This document shows positions 5,254 to 12,708 of a stretch of DNA of 12,730 nucleotides, one piece after another; the stretch's first letter is position 1; each line of letters begins with the position of its first letter. The notes beneath the pieces are model-generated. The model was not told where the DNA came from, searched no databases, and was given only the letters and a program-made list of their open reading frames with translations. The translations under genes were made by a program, and so were the position numbers. Source of the stretch: an uncultured Oscillospiraceae bacterium. GTDB lineage: Bacteria > Bacillota > Clostridia > Oscillospirales > Oscillospiraceae. The stretch spans positions 1-12,730 of the forward strand of contig CAAFLE010000021.1 of the NCBI GenBank assembly GCA_900763675.1, in the 5' to 3' direction.

Positions 5254-5712
5254 TTACAGGACCTTTTTCACCAGAACGATTTCGTCCGTCCGGTTTTCCA
5301 CCGTAAATCCGCCGCGCAGGAAAAGAGCGACGGACGGATTGTCCGCGGCGATGTCGTCGTAGAGGACGTCCACGCCGTTTTGCTTTGCCGCGGCGCACAA
5401 AAGCGCCAGACCGGCACTTCCGTACCCACGGCGGCGGTACGGCGCATAAACGATCACGTCGGCAAGGGTTTTTCCGCCCTCGGAATGGTAGGCAATCTCG
5501 CCGACAAACTCGCCGGTACCGGCGTCGCGGAGATAGCGGTAATACCGCCCGTCCGGCTTTGCGACCCAGCGGTCGTACCAGCTCTGCCAGCGCTCCGCCG
5601 GAAAGCCGATCGCGCCGCCGAAAGCGCGGTTGTACGCCATGGTGGCTTCATCGGAAAGCAGCTTCTGCCGGAACCACAGCTCGTCCGGGCGGGGGCGATA
5701 GGCTTCGATCAT
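5254..5712 (-). CDS. GNAT-family N-acetyltransferase
   Basis: 152 residues, a single GNAT fold transferring an acyl group from acyl-CoA to an amine. Motif A is at 86-101 (VIVYAPYRRRGYGSAG), with R-x-x-G-Y-G forming the pyrophosphate-binding loop, followed by an amphipathic helix. DNPSVALFLRGGFTVEN (124-140) is the conserved motif B region with Asn125. The acceptor is unknown, and the family covers antibiotics, protein N-termini and small amines. Its ATG is 4 bp after the stop of the hydrolase gene upstream, and the AGAGG/GAGGA ribosome site lies in that gene's last codons, so the two are co-transcribed. Confidence 0.9.
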   Translation of the reverse strand: MIEAYRPRPDELWFRQKLLSDEATMAYNRAFGGAIGFPAERWQSWYDRWVAKPDGRYYRYLRDAGTGEFVGEIAYHSEGGKTLADVIVYAPYRRRGYGSAGLALLCAAAKQNGVDVLYDDIAADNPSVALFLRGGFTVENRTDEIVLVKKVL

Positions 5713-5716
5713 TTCC

Positions 5717-6325
5717 TCAAACCTCTTTGCTGCCGCCGGCGATCCACCGGTCGAGAAAGCGCATCTGTTCCTCCGTATGGAACCAATGCTCTCCGCCGGG
5801 CATAACGGTCAACTCCGCACCGGTTGCCGCAGCAAAGGCGGATATGGTATCCGGCGACGTCAGGTCATCCTGTTCTCCGTACAGAATGCGGGTAGGAACG
5901 TGCCACGAGAGGGGGTGCGTCCGCACATAGCAGAGATAGTCCCATGAGAGCGTCTCGCTAAACGCCGTGGGGATCTCCCACTTTTCGGCAAGCTCGGCTT
6001 CGGTCACGTTCGCCCAGCGCATCATATTGCCGATCAGCTTCTCCATGTCTACGACCGGGGAAATAAGCGAGGCATCGTCTACCAGCGTTTCATCGAGCGA
6101 CGACAGGGCGAAAAATGCGCCGATGCTGTTGGCAATTAAAGTGAGACGGTCGCAGCTTTGCCGCTGCGCGGCGAAAAATTCCGGGAACTCCTCGCGGGCG
6201 TCCCACGGCGTCTGCGCCCGGTAGGCAAAGCCGACAACCTCGCGGTCAGAGAATAGGGGCTTATAGTGTTCGGCTTCCTCTGCCGAGCCGCCCTTTCCGT
6301 GGACATATATCATTCGATGCAGCAT
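5717..6325 (-). CDS. Alpha/beta-hydrolase, YqiA/YdeN-like size
   Basis: 202 residues. The early strand and oxyanion region are MIYVHGKGGSAEE (5-17). The nucleophile elbow is LIANSIGAFFAL (63-74) with Ser67, in an A-x-S-x-G rather than G-x-S-x-G form. The acid is in YGEQDDLTSP (149-158; D153 or D154) and the catalytic His in PGGEHWFHTEE (176-186; H180 likely). A small cap lies about 90-135. A serine esterase/lipase-type hydrolase is the safe call; the substrate is unknown. The GAGGTGG ribosome site is close to ATG at 6325. Only 20 bp separate the start from the T run of the tRNA terminator, so no separate promoter is visible. Confidence 0.85.
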   Translation of the reverse strand: MLHRMIYVHGKGGSAEEAEHYKPLFSDREVVGFAYRAQTPWDAREEFPEFFAAQRQSCDRLTLIANSIGAFFALSSLDETLVDDASLISPVVDMEKLIGNMMRWANVTEAELAEKWEIPTAFSETLSWDYLCYVRTHPLSWHVPTRILYGEQDDLTSPDTISAFAAATGAELTVMPGGEHWFHTEEQMRFLDRWIAGGSKEV

Positions 6326-6345
6326 AAAACCACCTCGCTGTTGGG

Positions 6346-6383
6346 AAAAAAATCAGGACCACCGGCTATGACGGTGGTCCTGA
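6346..6383 (-). terminator. Terminator of the tRNA-Ser unit
   Basis: On the minus strand a 12-bp perfect stem (6353-6364 with 6372-6383), 7-nt loop, then seven T (6346-6352). It begins 3 bp after the encoded CCA end. Confidence 0.95.
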
Positions 6384-6386
6384 CAC

Positions 6387-6479
6387 TGGCGGAGAAGGAG
6401 GGATTCGAACCCTCGATACCCTTTTGGGGTATACACGATTTCCAATCGTGCGCGCTCGACCGGGCTACGCGACTTCTCC
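6387..6479 (-). tRNA. tRNA-Ser(GGA)
   Basis: 93 nt including encoded CCA. The acceptor GGAGAAG pairs with CTTCTCC, with discriminator G. The anticodon stem ACGAT/ATCGT carries loop TTGGAAA with anticodon GGA, decoding UCC/UCU. The long variable arm TATACCCC-AAAA-GGGTAT is typical of class II serine tRNA. The T-arm is GAGGG-TTCGAAT-CCCTC. It has its own promoter and terminator. Confidence 0.97.
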
Positions 6480-6518
6480 ATAGCGGTCAAACTGAAAGGT
6501 ATTCAATTCAGCTTTTCG

Positions 6519-6547
6519 ACTATAGCAAATGCACGCGGCAAAGTCAA
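6519..6547 (-). promoter_or_regulatory. tRNA-Ser promoter
   Basis: On the minus strand TTGACT (6542-6547), 17-bp spacer, TATAGT (6519-6524). The start near 6512 gives a leader of about 33 nt. The -35 and half the spacer lie inside the hairpin that ends the der transcript. Confidence 0.85.
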
Positions 6548-6566
6548 GAGCGACTTTGCCGCGTGC
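6531..6566 (-). terminator. Long hairpin after der, probable terminator
   Basis: Perfect 15-bp stem (6531-6545 with 6552-6566) and 6-nt loop, 18 nt past the der stop. On the minus strand it is followed by ATTTGC, a poor T tract. On the plus strand a T6 comes after AGAGA. Its stability suggests termination or 3'-end protection. Confidence 0.75.
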
Positions 6567-6584
6567 AGAGATTTTTTCCTTTTT

Positions 6585-7919
6585 TCAATTATCCTCGCGG
6601 TCGCCTTTCTGGCGGATGGTAATACGGATGGGCGTACCCTCCAGCCCGAAGGTGGAGCGGATCTGGTTTTCGATATACCGCTGGTAGGAGAAATGGAACA
6701 GCTCGCGGCTATTGCAGAAAATGACGAAGTGCGGCGGGCGGGTGCCGGTCTGGGTCATGTAGTAAATCTTCAGACGGCGACCCTTGTCGGACGGCGGCTG
6801 CACTCTCGCCTGCGCGTCGGAGAGAACATCGTTAAGAAGACCCGTCGTGATGCGCATGGAGCTTTGATCGTTGACGAAATTCACCAGCTCAAAAATACGC
6901 TCGGTGCGCTGACCGGTCAGCGCGGAGATGAAGAGGACCGGCGCATACGTCATGAAGCTGAGATCGCGGTAGATGTCCTTGCGCATTTTGTCCATTGTGT
7001 GGGTGTCCTTCTCGACAAGGTCCCATTTGTTCACGACGATGATGCTTGCCTTTCCCGCTTCGTGGGCAAGACCGGCGATCTTGGTGTCCTGCTCGGTGAC
7101 GCCCTCGCGGGCGTCGATCATAATAAGACACACGTCCGCTCGCTCAATGGCAAGCTGCGCCCGCATGACGGAGAATTTCTCAATGCGGTCGTCCACCTTG
7201 GATTTGCGGCGGATGCCGGCGGTGTCGATGAAGATATACTTGCCGTATTTGTTTTCAAGCCGCGTGTCCACGGCGTCGCGGGTCGTTCCCGCCATGTCGG
7301 CGACGATGACGCGGTTTTCGCCGAGAACGAGATTGACGAGCGAGGACTTGCCGACATTCGGCTTGCCGATGACGGCGACGCGGATGAGATCGTCCTCTTC
7401 CTCGCCCTCTTCCTCAGGCGGGAAGTTCTCAATGCAGGCGTCAAGCAGCTCGTCCGTGCCGTGACCGTGGATCGCGGAGAGTGCGATCGGGTCGCCGAGA
7501 CCGAGCGAGTAAAACTCGTAGATGCCGGGATCGACCTGACCGACCGAGTCCATCTTGTTCACGCACAGCACGACCGGCTTGTGCGAGCGCTTGAGCATCG
7601 CGGCAACCTCCTGATCGGCGGCGGTGACGCCGGTGCCGATCTCGGTAACGAAAACGATCACGTCCGCGCTGCGGATGGCAATCTCCGCCTGCTCGCGCAT
7701 GAAAAGCAGGATCTCGCTGTCCGCCGTCGGCTCGATGCCGCCGGTATCGACGATGTCAAACGTGCGCCCCGCCCATTCGCACTCGGCATACAGACGGTCG
7801 CGGGTCACGCCCGGCGTGTCCTCCACGATGGAAAGACGCTTTCCACACAGGCGGTTGAAAAGCAGGGACTTGCCCACGTTGGGGCGTCCGACAATGGCGA
7901 CAAGGGGTCGCTTGGCCAT
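6585..7919 (-). CDS. der: Ribosome-associated double GTPase Der (EngA)
   Basis: 444 residues, normal length. Der binds the 50S subunit and is essential for large-subunit assembly. The first G domain has P-loop GRPNVGKS (11-18), DTPGVTRD (34-41), DTGG (58-61) and NKMD (121-124). An acidic linker EEEGEEEDD (169-177) follows. The second G domain has GKPNVGKS (185-192), GTTRD (211-215), DTAG (232-235) and NKWD (297-300). The C-terminal KH-like domain (about 350-440) packs between them. All GTP-binding motifs are intact. AAAGGAGGA precedes the ATG. It lies 24 bp downstream of the DUF512 radical-SAM gene, an arrangement common in Clostridia, which points to co-transcription. Confidence 0.98.
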   Translation of the reverse strand: MAKRPLVAIVGRPNVGKSLLFNRLCGKRLSIVEDTPGVTRDRLYAECEWAGRTFDIVDTGGIEPTADSEILLFMREQAEIAIRSADVIVFVTEIGTGVTAADQEVAAMLKRSHKPVVLCVNKMDSVGQVDPGIYEFYSLGLGDPIALSAIHGHGTDELLDACIENFPPEEEGEEEDDLIRVAVIGKPNVGKSSLVNLVLGENRVIVADMAGTTRDAVDTRLENKYGKYIFIDTAGIRRKSKVDDRIEKFSVMRAQLAIERADVCLIMIDAREGVTEQDTKIAGLAHEAGKASIIVVNKWDLVEKDTHTMDKMRKDIYRDLSFMTYAPVLFISALTGQRTERIFELVNFVNDQSSMRITTGLLNDVLSDAQARVQPPSDKGRRLKIYYMTQTGTRPPHFVIFCNSRELFHFSYQRYIENQIRSTFGLEGTPIRITIRQKGDREDN

Positions 7920-7943
7920 GGGAAAATCCTCCTTTCGGGGGTG

Positions 7944-9230
7944 TTAGAGTTCTTCAAAGCGCATCGCGGCGAGCAGCTCCGCGCCGTCTACCTCGAGCGG
8001 GATGACCGGCACGCCGATCTCCCGTGAAAGATCGTCGGGTGTGAGATCGTCAAGGAATACGCCCTCGCCGTGGCGCAGCATGGTTTTCGGGATGTATACG
8101 CGCTCGCCGAGATCTTTGCCTTTCAGATGGCAAATCAGATCGCGCCCGGTGAGCAGACCCGCCACCTCGATGGTATGCCCGAAAAAGTCGTTCGGAATAC
8201 CATAGACCGTGCCGTTCGCCCCCGCCTTTTCGACGAGCGAGCGCAGGTACGGCTCGGCGGCTTTGCCGGTGGCGATGGAGAAGCGCGGCGTATCTTTCCT
8301 GTCGGATGCATCTTCGAGCGAGAGCGCGAGGTCAAACTCCGTTTCGAGCAGCCGCAGCAGCCCTACGCCGTTTTCAAGCTGCGCATAGTCCTCATAGTAT
8401 TCGTCCTCCGGCAGCGGGAGCTGCGCTTTGAGATACATCTCGTCGCTACAAAAGAAAATGCGGCTGCCGTATTTTTCGAGACACGCCGCGGCAAACGCCT
8501 CCACCTGTGCGACGGTTGCCCGGGCGCCCTCCGGCGTAAAGGGGGAGAGCGGCGTGAGCCGTTCGCGGTGGCAGGTAAGTCCTACGGGGACGATGGAGAC
8601 GCTGCTGACGTGCGGATAGAGCTGCGCAAGATCCTCCATCGAGCGCTGCAGCGCCGCGCCGTCGTTCCAGCCGGGGACGGCGACGATCTGGCACTCCATG
8701 AAAATGCCTGCACCGGCGAACCGGCGGAGAATGTCCATGATCTCTTTTCCGCGGGGGTTGCCGATAAGCCTGGCTCTCAGCTCCGGGTCGGTCGCGTGAA
8801 CGGAGATGTTCAGCGGGCTGACCTTCAGATCGCAGATGCGCTGCAATTCGCGCTCCGAGAGATTGGTGCAGGTGATATAGTTGCCTGTCAGGAAGGAAAG
8901 CCGCGCATCGTCGTCCTTGAAATACAGCGTTCTGCGCATTCCCCGCGGCAGCTGATCGACGAAGCAGAATACGCACCGGTTGGAGCAGCCCGTGGGCTTG
9001 TCCATCAGGTACGTTTCAAAATTCAGCCCGAGATCCTCGCCCTCCGCCTTGCGGAGATGGATGGTCCCGGCGTTTTTGAATTCGAGCGTCAAAGAGCGGT
9101 CATACGCCCAATATTTATAGTCCAGCACGTCATGGATCTCATGCCGGTTGATGTAATGCAGTTCGTCTCCGGGGAGGACCCTGCCCTCCAGCGGGGAACC
9201 GGGGTCCACGGAGGAGATCGTGTTGAACAT
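7944..9230 (-). CDS. DUF512 radical-SAM protein with N-terminal PDZ-like domain
   Basis: 428 residues. Order: PDZ-like domain (about 1-60: ISSVDPGSPLEGRVLPGDELHYINRHEI), radical-SAM core with cluster motif C82-x3-C86-x2-C89 (GCSNRCVFCFVDQLP), and C-terminal DUF512 domain (roughly 230-428). The three cysteines would hold a 4Fe-4S cluster that cleaves S-adenosylmethionine. The substrate is not established for this family; it is conserved in anaerobic Firmicutes beside der, hinting at a ribosome- or RNA-related job (inference). GAGGAG lies 5 nt before ATG at 9230. The rpmF terminator ends only about 16 bp upstream, so expression may depend on read-through. Confidence 0.92.
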   Translation of the reverse strand: MFNTISSVDPGSPLEGRVLPGDELHYINRHEIHDVLDYKYWAYDRSLTLEFKNAGTIHLRKAEGEDLGLNFETYLMDKPTGCSNRCVFCFVDQLPRGMRRTLYFKDDDARLSFLTGNYITCTNLSERELQRICDLKVSPLNISVHATDPELRARLIGNPRGKEIMDILRRFAGAGIFMECQIVAVPGWNDGAALQRSMEDLAQLYPHVSSVSIVPVGLTCHRERLTPLSPFTPEGARATVAQVEAFAAACLEKYGSRIFFCSDEMYLKAQLPLPEDEYYEDYAQLENGVGLLRLLETEFDLALSLEDASDRKDTPRFSIATGKAAEPYLRSLVEKAGANGTVYGIPNDFFGHTIEVAGLLTGRDLICHLKGKDLGERVYIPKTMLRHGEGVFLDDLTPDDLSREIGVPVIPLEVDGAELLAAMRFEEL

Positions 9231-9246
9231 AGAAACTCCTCATAGC

Positions 9247-9277
9247 AAAAGAAGAGGGGGCAAAGCCTCCTCTTCTT
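9247..9277 (-). terminator. Terminator/attenuator after rpmF
   Basis: On the minus strand AAGAAGAGG (9277-9269) pairs with CCTCTTCTT (9257-9249), with further G-C pairs near the loop, then a T4 (9250-9247). The T tract is short, so termination is probably partial, letting some transcription into the radical-SAM gene. Confidence 0.65.
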
Positions 9278-9285
9278 AAGCTCGG

Positions 9286-9477
9286 TTACTTTTTCTCCTC
9301 GTCTACCTTGAGAACCTGACGGCCATCGTAAACGCCGCAGGCCTTGCAGGCCCGGTGGGGGAGCTTGAAAGCGCCGCACTGGGGGCACTTGACCAGAGCG
9401 GGAACGGTGAGCTTCCAGTTGCTGCCGCGTCTCTTGTCGCGTCTGGTACGGCTGACTTTGCTCTTGGGGACTGCCAT
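9286..9477 (-). CDS. rpmF: 50S ribosomal protein L32
   Basis: 63 residues beginning MAVPKSKVSRTRRDKRRGSNWKL, the canonical L32 start. The open frame continues upstream, but ATG at 9477 is chosen because it gives this conserved N-terminus and has AGGAGGTG 5 nt upstream. A zinc ribbon with four cysteines is intact: C31-P-Q-C34 and C44-K-A-C47, so this is the zinc-binding (C+) form. L32 is a component of the large ribosomal subunit. It follows yceD by 43 bp, the widely conserved pair. The acyltransferase gene plsX, which often comes next, is not here. Confidence 0.98.
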   Translation of the reverse strand: MAVPKSKVSRTRRDKRRGSNWKLTVPALVKCPQCGAFKLPHRACKACGVYDGRQVLKVDEEKK

Positions 9478-9520
9478 GGTGACACCTCCTCGTACTTTGG
9501 CTGCTTTGAACAGCGCATAA

Positions 9521-10015
9521 TCATGGTTTATCGTCCAACAGCTGTTCCAAAACAGCCAGTCTTGGATCCGATTCCGTCCTGCATCCGCAGGGACCTTCGT
9601 TGAGATTCTTGCCACAGCGGGAACAAAGTCCCTTGCAGTCGTCCCGGCAGAGGAACTGGGTGTCCATATTCAGAATGAACACGGTCTCCAGCAGCTCCTC
9701 CAGATCCAGCTCATCGCCGTCAAGCAGGAAATAGTCGGGGTTTTCCTCATCCTGCAATTCAGACGCGAGCGGAATATCCAGCGGGTAGCTTACCTCCCGG
9801 TCAAACTCGGCGGCGCAGCGGTCGCACACGCAGCGCAGAGAAGCGGAAAGCGTTCCGCGCAGCGTCAGCGCACCGGCGTTGTTCACGATGAAGCCCTCGC
9901 CCACAGGGGCGGCGGTGTACGCAAGAACGGCGGGGAAATCCAGCCGGTCGGTGGAAAGCTCACACCGGAAGGGCAGCCGCGAGCCGGGATTCAGGAGAAG
10001 TTCGTGGAGATTCAT
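9521..10015 (-). CDS. yceD: YceD/DUF177 family protein
   Basis: 164 residues, normal for the family. YceD is linked to 23S rRNA accumulation and large-subunit assembly in other bacteria and is almost always encoded just before rpmF, as here. It has a Cys-rich pattern: C62-V-C64-D-R-C67 in the first half and C123-x3-C127-x3-C131-x2-C134, then C143-G-C145, suggesting a bound metal. The acidic segment DGDELDLEELLETV (99-112) is a family signature. A perfect consensus promoter lies about 41-64 bp upstream. The ribosome site is weak (GGA/GAGG at unusual spacing), but no better start exists and the N-terminus MNLHELL fits the family. Confidence 0.93.
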   Translation of the reverse strand: MNLHELLLNPGSRLPFRCELSTDRLDFPAVLAYTAAPVGEGFIVNNAGALTLRGTLSASLRCVCDRCAAEFDREVSYPLDIPLASELQDEENPDYFLLDGDELDLEELLETVFILNMDTQFLCRDDCKGLCSRCGKNLNEGPCGCRTESDPRLAVLEQLLDDKP

Positions 10016-10055
10016 GTCGATTCCAATCCTCTGTCAGCATCTCACAAGCCTTGCT

Positions 10056-10084
10056 ATTATATATGAGCAATTCCGTATTGTCAA
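10056..10084 (-). promoter_or_regulatory. Consensus promoter of yceD-rpmF
   Basis: On the minus strand TTGACA (10079-10084), 17-bp spacer, TATAAT (10056-10061): full consensus, as expected for ribosomal genes. Start near 10049. Confidence 0.95.
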
Positions 10085-10191
10085 CAGAAAAATCAAGGAT
10101 GCGTCCCTTTTTCCGCCGCAAGGCAGGCACAAGATATAGTATCACACCCGGACGGAAAATACCAGAGGAAAAGAGAAAAAAGAATCCGCAC

Positions 10192-10220
10192 TTGCCGAAT
10201 GTCCTATCCTCTGTTATAAT
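10192..10220 (+). promoter_or_regulatory. Promoter of the MATE-RluA operon
   Basis: TTGCCG (10192-10197), 17-bp spacer, TATAAT (10215-10220). Start near 10227, leader about 32 nt. Divergent from the yceD promoter, with about 107 bp between the -35 boxes and no clear operator seen between them. Confidence 0.75.
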
Positions 10221-10258
10221 AATCTGTCTATTACAGCCAAAAGTGAGGAAACAGTTTC

Positions 10259-11641
10259 ATGGAGGAAACAAACAGCCTTGCCCATTCCCAGCGCATGGGC
10301 GAGATGCCGGAAGGAAAGCTGCTGCTCTCAATGGCGGTGCCGATGATGCTCTCGATGCTCGTGCAGGCGCTCTACAACATTGTGGACAGCATATACGTTG
10401 CCAAAGTGTCGGAGGATTGTCTCTCGGCGCTGTCGCTGGCGTTCCCGGCGCAGAACATACTCATCGGTCTCGGTACCGGCACCGGCGTCGGCGTGGCGAC
10501 GCTGCTCTCGCGTGCGCTTGGCAGCCGGGACAATAAGCTCGCCAACCGCATCGCAGGCAACAGTCTTTTTCTCTGCGTCTGCTGCTGGCTGATCATGGCG
10601 ATTTTCGGCATTTTCTTTGCCGGCGCCTTTATCCATTCGCAGACCGACATTGAATCCATCCGCGGTCACGCGGACTCCTATCTGCGTATCGTTACCATCG
10701 GCTCGGTGTTCGTCTATTTTGAGATCAACTTTGAGCGTCTGCTGCAATCCACCGGACAGACGAAGCTCTCCATGTGGGCGCAGATGATCGGCGCGGGGAC
10801 AAACATCCTTCTCGACCCGTTCTTTATCTACGGCTGGTGCGGTCTGCCCGCCATGGGCACCACCGGCGCCGCCATCGCCACGGTCATCGGACAGGCACTC
10901 GGCGCTCTCGCCGGACTCTTTTTCCATCACCGGCACAATACGGAGGTCAAGATCCGCCTTTCCGACTGCCGCCCGGACGGGCATATCATTCTCGACATCT
11001 ACCGCATCGGCTTCCCGTCCATCCTCATAATGGGTATCGGCTCGATCACAAATTACCTGATGAACCGCATTCTCATGGCGTTTACGTCTACAGCGGTCGC
11101 GGTCTACGGCGCGTATTTCAAGCTCCAGAGCTTCTTCTTCATGCCGGTGTTCGGACTCAACAACGGCATCGTCCCCATCATCGGCTACAACTACGGCGCC
11201 CGCAAACGGGACCGCATTTACCGGACGCTCCGCTACGGCGTGCTGTACGCCGTGTGCATCCTCACGGTGGGACTGCTGCTCTTTGAAGCGATCCCCAACG
11301 TGCTGCTCATGGCGTTCTCCCCGTCGGAGAATATGCTTGCCATCGGCGTGCCGGCGCTGCGCAAGATTGCCTTCCATTTCCCGATTGCCGGGTTCTGTAT
11401 TGTCGGCGGCTCCGTCTGCCAGGCGCTTGGAAAGAGCCTTTATTCGTTCTTCACGTCGGTGCTGCGGCAGATCGTGGCGCTTATCCCGGCGGCGTATCTC
11501 CTGTCGCTGACCGGAAACGTGGGCAACGTCTGGTGGTGCTTCCCGATCGCGGAGTTCGTGTCCATGCTCGCAACGCTCTTCTTCCTGCACCGTGCGCTGC
11601 GCGATATGGAGCAAGAGATCGCTCTGCCGGTGGCGCAATGA
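10259..11641 (+). CDS. MATE-family efflux transporter
   Basis: 460 residues, about 12 membrane segments in two homologous halves, the usual MATE length; a Na+ or H+ antiporter exporting cationic drugs or metabolites. Family features include the opening MPEGKLLLSMAVPMMLSMLVQALYNIVDSIYVA (TM1, with the LYNIVD segment), GTGVGVATLLSRALGSRDNKLAN (loop 2-3), the N-half FINPLLDPFFIYG-type segment (ILLDPFFIYGWCGLPAMGTTGAAIATVIGQ) and C-half GLNNGIVPIIGYNYGARKRDRI. The substrate is unknown. The start at 10259 has GAGG about 10 nt upstream; ATGs at codons 13 and 16 are possible alternatives with poorer ribosome sites. The stop overlaps the ATG of the next gene (ATGA). Confidence 0.93.
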   Translation: MEETNSLAHSQRMGEMPEGKLLLSMAVPMMLSMLVQALYNIVDSIYVAKVSEDCLSALSLAFPAQNILIGLGTGTGVGVATLLSRALGSRDNKLANRIAGNSLFLCVCCWLIMAIFGIFFAGAFIHSQTDIESIRGHADSYLRIVTIGSVFVYFEINFERLLQSTGQTKLSMWAQMIGAGTNILLDPFFIYGWCGLPAMGTTGAAIATVIGQALGALAGLFFHHRHNTEVKIRLSDCRPDGHIILDIYRIGFPSILIMGIGSITNYLMNRILMAFTSTAVAVYGAYFKLQSFFFMPVFGLNNGIVPIIGYNYGARKRDRIYRTLRYGVLYAVCILTVGLLLFEAIPNVLLMAFSPSENMLAIGVPALRKIAFHFPIAGFCIVGGSVCQALGKSLYSFFTSVLRQIVALIPAAYLLSLTGNVGNVWWCFPIAEFVSMLATLFFLHRALRDMEQEIALPVAQ

Positions 11642-12618
11642 AGGAATTTACCGTCGGGCGCAACGACGCCGGGCAGCGGCTTGACCGCTTCGTGAGCAAG
11701 GCGGCGCCGCTCATCCCCGAATCGCTGCTGCAGAAAACGCTGCGGAAAAAGGACGTAAAGATCAACGGCAGACCGGCAAAGGGCGAGGCGCGTCTCGCCG
11801 AGGGCGACACGGTGCGCGTTTACCTGCCGGACGAGTTTTTTGAAGCGCCGCGGGAGGAAAATGCGTGGCGGAAGATCGGCTCTCCCCGGCTCGACATCGT
11901 CTATGAGGACGAGAACATCCTGCTCGTGGACAAGCAGCCGGGCGTTCTCTGCCACAGCGCCGGGGAGTGGAGCTGGAATACGCTCATTGCAAACATTCAG
12001 GCGTATCTCCGCGCCAAGGGCGAATGGGACCCGGCGCGGGAAAACAGCTTTGCGCCCGCGCTCTGCAACCGCATCGACCGGAACACCGGCGGCATCGTGA
12101 TCGCGGCGAAAAACGCCGAGGCGCTGCGCATTATGGACGAGAAGGTCAAAAACCGCGAGATCGAGAAAACGTACCTTGCCGCCGTCGTCGGCGTGCCGCG
12201 TCCCGCCGCCGGACGGCTGGAGGGGTATCTTTTCAAGGACGCGAAGAACAATCAGGTCTACGTATATGATACGCCCCGCACGGGGACGAAAACCGCCGTG
12301 ACGGAGTATAAAACACTGGAGACCGACGGGCGTCTCACGCTCGTGGAGTGCCGCCTTATCACGGGGCGCACGCACCAGATCCGCGCCCAGTTCCGCCATG
12401 CGGGCTGCCCGTTGCTCGGCGACGGGAAATACGGCAGAGAGCGGGACAACCGCGCCTACGGCGAAAAGGGACAGGCGCTCTGTTCGTGGCGGCTGAAATT
12501 CGCCTTCACCACGCCGGCGGGGACGCTCGAATACCTCAACGGAAAGAGCTTCCAGACCAAAACGCCGGAGTTCGCGGAAAAGTATTTTCAAACGTTTGCC
12601 AAGAGCATAAAAATGTGA
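11638..12618 (+). CDS. RluA-family pseudouridine synthase
   Basis: 326 residues. The open frame extends 35 codons further upstream inside the MATE gene, but ATG at 11638 is preferred: it makes the ATGA overlap and the protein then begins MKEFTVGRNDAGQRLDRFVSK, the expected S4 RNA-binding domain (about 1-60). The catalytic domain holds NRIDRNTGG (144-152) with nucleophile Asp147, where many relatives have HRLDRxTSG, and GRTHQIRAQF further on, the conserved substrate loop. It converts uridine to pseudouridine in rRNA or tRNA; the exact target is not readable. It has no strong ribosome site of its own, so translation is likely coupled to the MATE gene. Confidence 0.93.
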   Translation: MKEFTVGRNDAGQRLDRFVSKAAPLIPESLLQKTLRKKDVKINGRPAKGEARLAEGDTVRVYLPDEFFEAPREENAWRKIGSPRLDIVYEDENILLVDKQPGVLCHSAGEWSWNTLIANIQAYLRAKGEWDPARENSFAPALCNRIDRNTGGIVIAAKNAEALRIMDEKVKNREIEKTYLAAVVGVPRPAAGRLEGYLFKDAKNNQVYVYDTPRTGTKTAVTEYKTLETDGRLTLVECRLITGRTHQIRAQFRHAGCPLLGDGKYGRERDNRAYGEKGQALCSWRLKFAFTTPAGTLEYLNGKSFQTKTPEFAEKYFQTFAKSIKM

Positions 12619-12656
12619 AAAACTGCCGGAAACGAAGCGCGTTTCCGGCAGTTTTT
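12618..12656 (+). terminator. Terminator of the MATE-RluA operon
   Basis: Perfect 16-bp stem including A5/T5 ends (12618-12633 with 12641-12656) and 7-nt loop; T5 forms the tail. The stem starts at the last base of the stop codon. The A-flank could make it work in both directions. Confidence 0.95.
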
Positions 12657-12702
12657 CCGGCTGCGGGAAGGGAGAAAAATTATTTGTTTTCCCAAACATC
12701 GC

Positions 12703-12708
12703 TTGACA
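12703..12708 (+). promoter_or_regulatory. Possible -35 box at right edge
   Basis: TTGACA on the plus strand. A -10 at normal spacing would fall at 12726-12731, across the window edge, and the visible bases (ACAAC) do not match TATAAT well. Listed only as a possible start of the next unit. Confidence 0.25.

Noticed and set aside
6693..9245. Plus-strand open frames of 444 and 391 codons opposite der and the radical-SAM gene
   Set aside because: They are antisense to strongly conserved genes, with no start signals or domains.
9478..9615. N-terminal extension of the L32 frame to 9615
   Set aside because: The extension overlaps yceD and is unlike any L32. The ATG at 9477 has a perfect ribosome site and gives the canonical N-terminus.
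11533..11637. 35-codon N-terminal extension of the RluA frame
   Set aside because: It lies within the MATE gene and has no S4-domain similarity; the ATGA-coupled start gives a standard N-terminus.
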